Shown one piece after another: positions 18,739-19,887 of a DNA stretch of 19,887 nt. The notes below the pieces were generated by a model. The model was given only the letters and a program-made list of their open reading frames with translations, was not told where the DNA came from and ran no database searches. Position numbers and translations under genes: made by a program. The stretch is from Echinostoma caproni (lineage: Eukaryota > Platyhelminthes > Trematoda > Plagiorchiida > Echinostomatidae), in contig UZAN01047329.1 in the NCBI GenBank assembly GCA_900618425.1, positions 1-19,887 on the forward strand. Reading direction: 5' to 3'. The first letter of the stretch is position 1. Each line of letters starts with the position of its first letter.

Positions 18739-19206
18739 TTACCGGCTTGTACGTTTCCTATTGCTCTTGTTGTTACGTCCAGTCCATCCGTGTACTGATA
18801 GCACGCCTGCCTCACAGTCGAAGTTCACTGGGCCTGCCTGAGACTCAGCTGTAAAAAAGGTGTGGCTTCTCGCTCGGGCTAGCTGGACAGGTCTCTTGTT
18901 GCGGCTGAACCATTCGAACGATCGATAAATCAACCCGATCGGTCGTGTGATTTTCCGGCCGGTACAGGAGGAGGTTCCGAATCCGATGCAGTCCAAGTGC
19001 TGTTAGAGAATCACCTCAAAATGGTCGGTTGTGGATCGGTGCGCCATGGGGGAAAAGTCAAGTAAAATAATCAACCGCAAGCGATCGTCGATCGACAGAC
19101 GACGAGTACGTGAGCAAGCCATGATGACAACCAGTGTAATGACCGTCTGTTCTTGATTCTGTTCCCATACACCACAATAGATTGTCGTTACCCCCAAGTA
19201 CATCAC
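18739..19206 (-). pseudogene. Unrecognised minus-strand ORF of about 156 codons with one stop
   Basis: Two open stretches in the same frame, 19206-19006 and 19002-18739, are parted only by a TAA at 19003-19005. The N-terminal part has a hydrophobic run (TVITLVVIMACS) and SIDDRLRLIILLDF. The second part has GFGTSSCTGRKITRPIG, RSFEWFSRNKRPVQLARARS and a serine/arginine-rich end. I recognise no family. It lies between the inverted-repeat arms, so it may be the body of a short mobile element or a repeat-derived exon. It has no clear start context. Confidence 0.3.
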
Positions 19207-19213
19207 TAGAAAA

Positions 19214-19233
19214 ACAGTAAGGGGTGCGTTAGA
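19214..19233 (+). repeat. Direct repeat unit 1 (ACAGTAAGGGGTG)
   Basis: ACAGTAAGGGGTG is followed by CGTTAGA here and by TGTGAGA at 19404-19423: 18 of 20 bases are shared. The two copies lie on either side of the right inverted-repeat arm, about 190 bp apart, in the manner of a target-site duplication or an older local duplication. Confidence 0.55.
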
Positions 19234-19241
19234 AACTGGTT

Positions 19242-19332
19242 ACGATTACCTTTGGACAGTGATCTGTCTAATTTCGTCAATGCTTTAAGAATTACTGTTG
19301 GGATTAGCATTCAACCATTCGCACTGGCTTGT
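19242..19332 (-). repeat. Right arm of the inverted repeat
   Basis: The outer 67 bases (19266-19332) pair with 18481-18547. The inner part (19242-19281, ACGATTACC...TTCGTCA) matches a third copy at 19712-19750 in opposite orientation. The arm is thus a longer unit of which the other two copies keep different portions. The spacing from the left arm gives an outer length of about 850 bp. Confidence 0.7.
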
Positions 19333-19711
19333 AGGTGCCAATGATTCCGAAAAAACAGATAATGCCTGTGTTGCCGTGCATGCGCATGGATACCATGAAC
19401 AATACAGTAAGGGGTGTGTGAGAGTTCAAATCATTCTGTAATTCATTGTGCATTCGAGAACACCACCGCAGTTAGCCTCGTCGCGGATTGACGAGAACCG
19501 GGGGTTCGCCAATTACGGCTCATTTGATGGAATCCGAACATCATGTCAGAATGACAGGGTCAGTCAGGCCCATCTACACGATCATCGGGGTGAGATCGAA
19601 GCAGGTCAAGTATCGCTTACTGTCTCCACAGTCGAAGTGATCACGATTCCGTTGAACCATCCCCTCCTTGTTCGTTAAAAAAAACAGTCAGTCAGAGATC
19701 TGGATTTGCCA
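19333..19711. other. Spacer to the third repeat copy
   Basis: Apart from the direct repeat at 19404 nothing is recognised. The plus frame 19448-19678 has no known motif and no helpful context. Confidence 0.35.
19404..19423 (+). repeat. Direct repeat unit 2 (ACAGTAAGGGGTG)
   Basis: This is the second copy of the motif at 19214-19233, with two mismatches in 20 bases. The flanking sequences outside the 20 bases do not match. Confidence 0.55.
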
Positions 19712-19750
19712 TGACGAAATTAGACAGGTCACTGAACAAAAGTAATCGTA
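19712..19750 (+). repeat. Third, partial copy of the inverted-repeat family
   Basis: TGACGAAATTAGACAGGTCA and the following TG..CAAAAGTAATCGTA match the reverse complement of 19242-19281 with a few mismatches. The first 14 bases also match 18534-18547 in the same orientation. Beyond it to the window end nothing further is recognised. Confidence 0.6.
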
Positions 19751-19887
19751 GGTAGGGTCGAACAGTTTTCTTAATTTCCGAAAACCAAGAACTTTCCAGG
19801 AGCTAGTTTGTGCAGTAGGCTTTTCATGGGTGAGAGTCTCCTTCTGTTTCATATATTTATGCACCTCGGGTGATGGCATAAGAATAT

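Noticed and set aside
1..19887. CRISPR array, operon, integron or other prokaryotic system
   Set aside because: No regularly spaced repeats, ribosome-binding sites or gene clusters are seen; element content and splice-like signals indicate a eukaryotic genome.

Overview
The window looks like nuclear DNA of a parasitic flatworm, most likely a digenean trematode. It is AT-rich and gene-poor, and it is crowded with decayed retroelements of flatworm type: two groups of non-LTR (LINE) reverse transcriptases, two Penelope-like fragments and a tRNA-derived SINE. There are no operons and no prokaryotic signals. The organism assignment is inferred from element content only; no host gene is recognised with confidence.

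Layout. 1-65 looks like a LINE 3' terminus. 895-2532 is a broken LINE (endonuclease, linker, reverse transcriptase; copy A). 3150-5215 is a related, equally broken LINE (copy B) that runs to its 3' hairpin and CTTGA-type tail. 5401-5484 is a 21/42-bp tandem repeat. 5733-5960 holds a tRNA-like T-arm followed by SINE copy 1. 7195-8130 is a Penelope-like element (PLE) on the + strand. 9595-11160 is a third LINE relic (copy C), interrupted at about 10834-11022 by SINE copy 2. 12391-14263 (- strand) holds the most interesting locus. 14670-15150 (- strand) is a second PLE fragment carrying the GIY-YIG nuclease region. 15975-17470 is a fourth LINE (copy D), same family as copy C and the best preserved. 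18481-19750 holds a diverged inverted-repeat family around a broken minus-strand ORF.

The - strand locus is one reading frame of about 525 codons from an ATG at 14231, interrupted by a single TGA at 13353-13355. The protein is unlike any transposon protein here. It has a basic, nuclear-localisation-like N-terminus and a helical, tryptophan- and asparagine-bearing core. From memory of family patterns, it most resembles nucleoproteins of negative-strand RNA viruses, best guess the chuvirus-like order Jingchuvirales, so it may be an endogenous viral element. The frame is far better preserved than its neighbours. The TGA lies inside a possible 39-nt in-phase micro-intron, and the frame ends at a good splice donor with an in-phase candidate exon downstream. 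A co-opted, spliced host gene is therefore possible. Its viral identity is inference and needs a profile search.

The rest is unassigned spacer or sequence too decayed to name. The mobile elements do not form a working system together. They record successive insertions, the clearest being the SINE inside LINE copy C.
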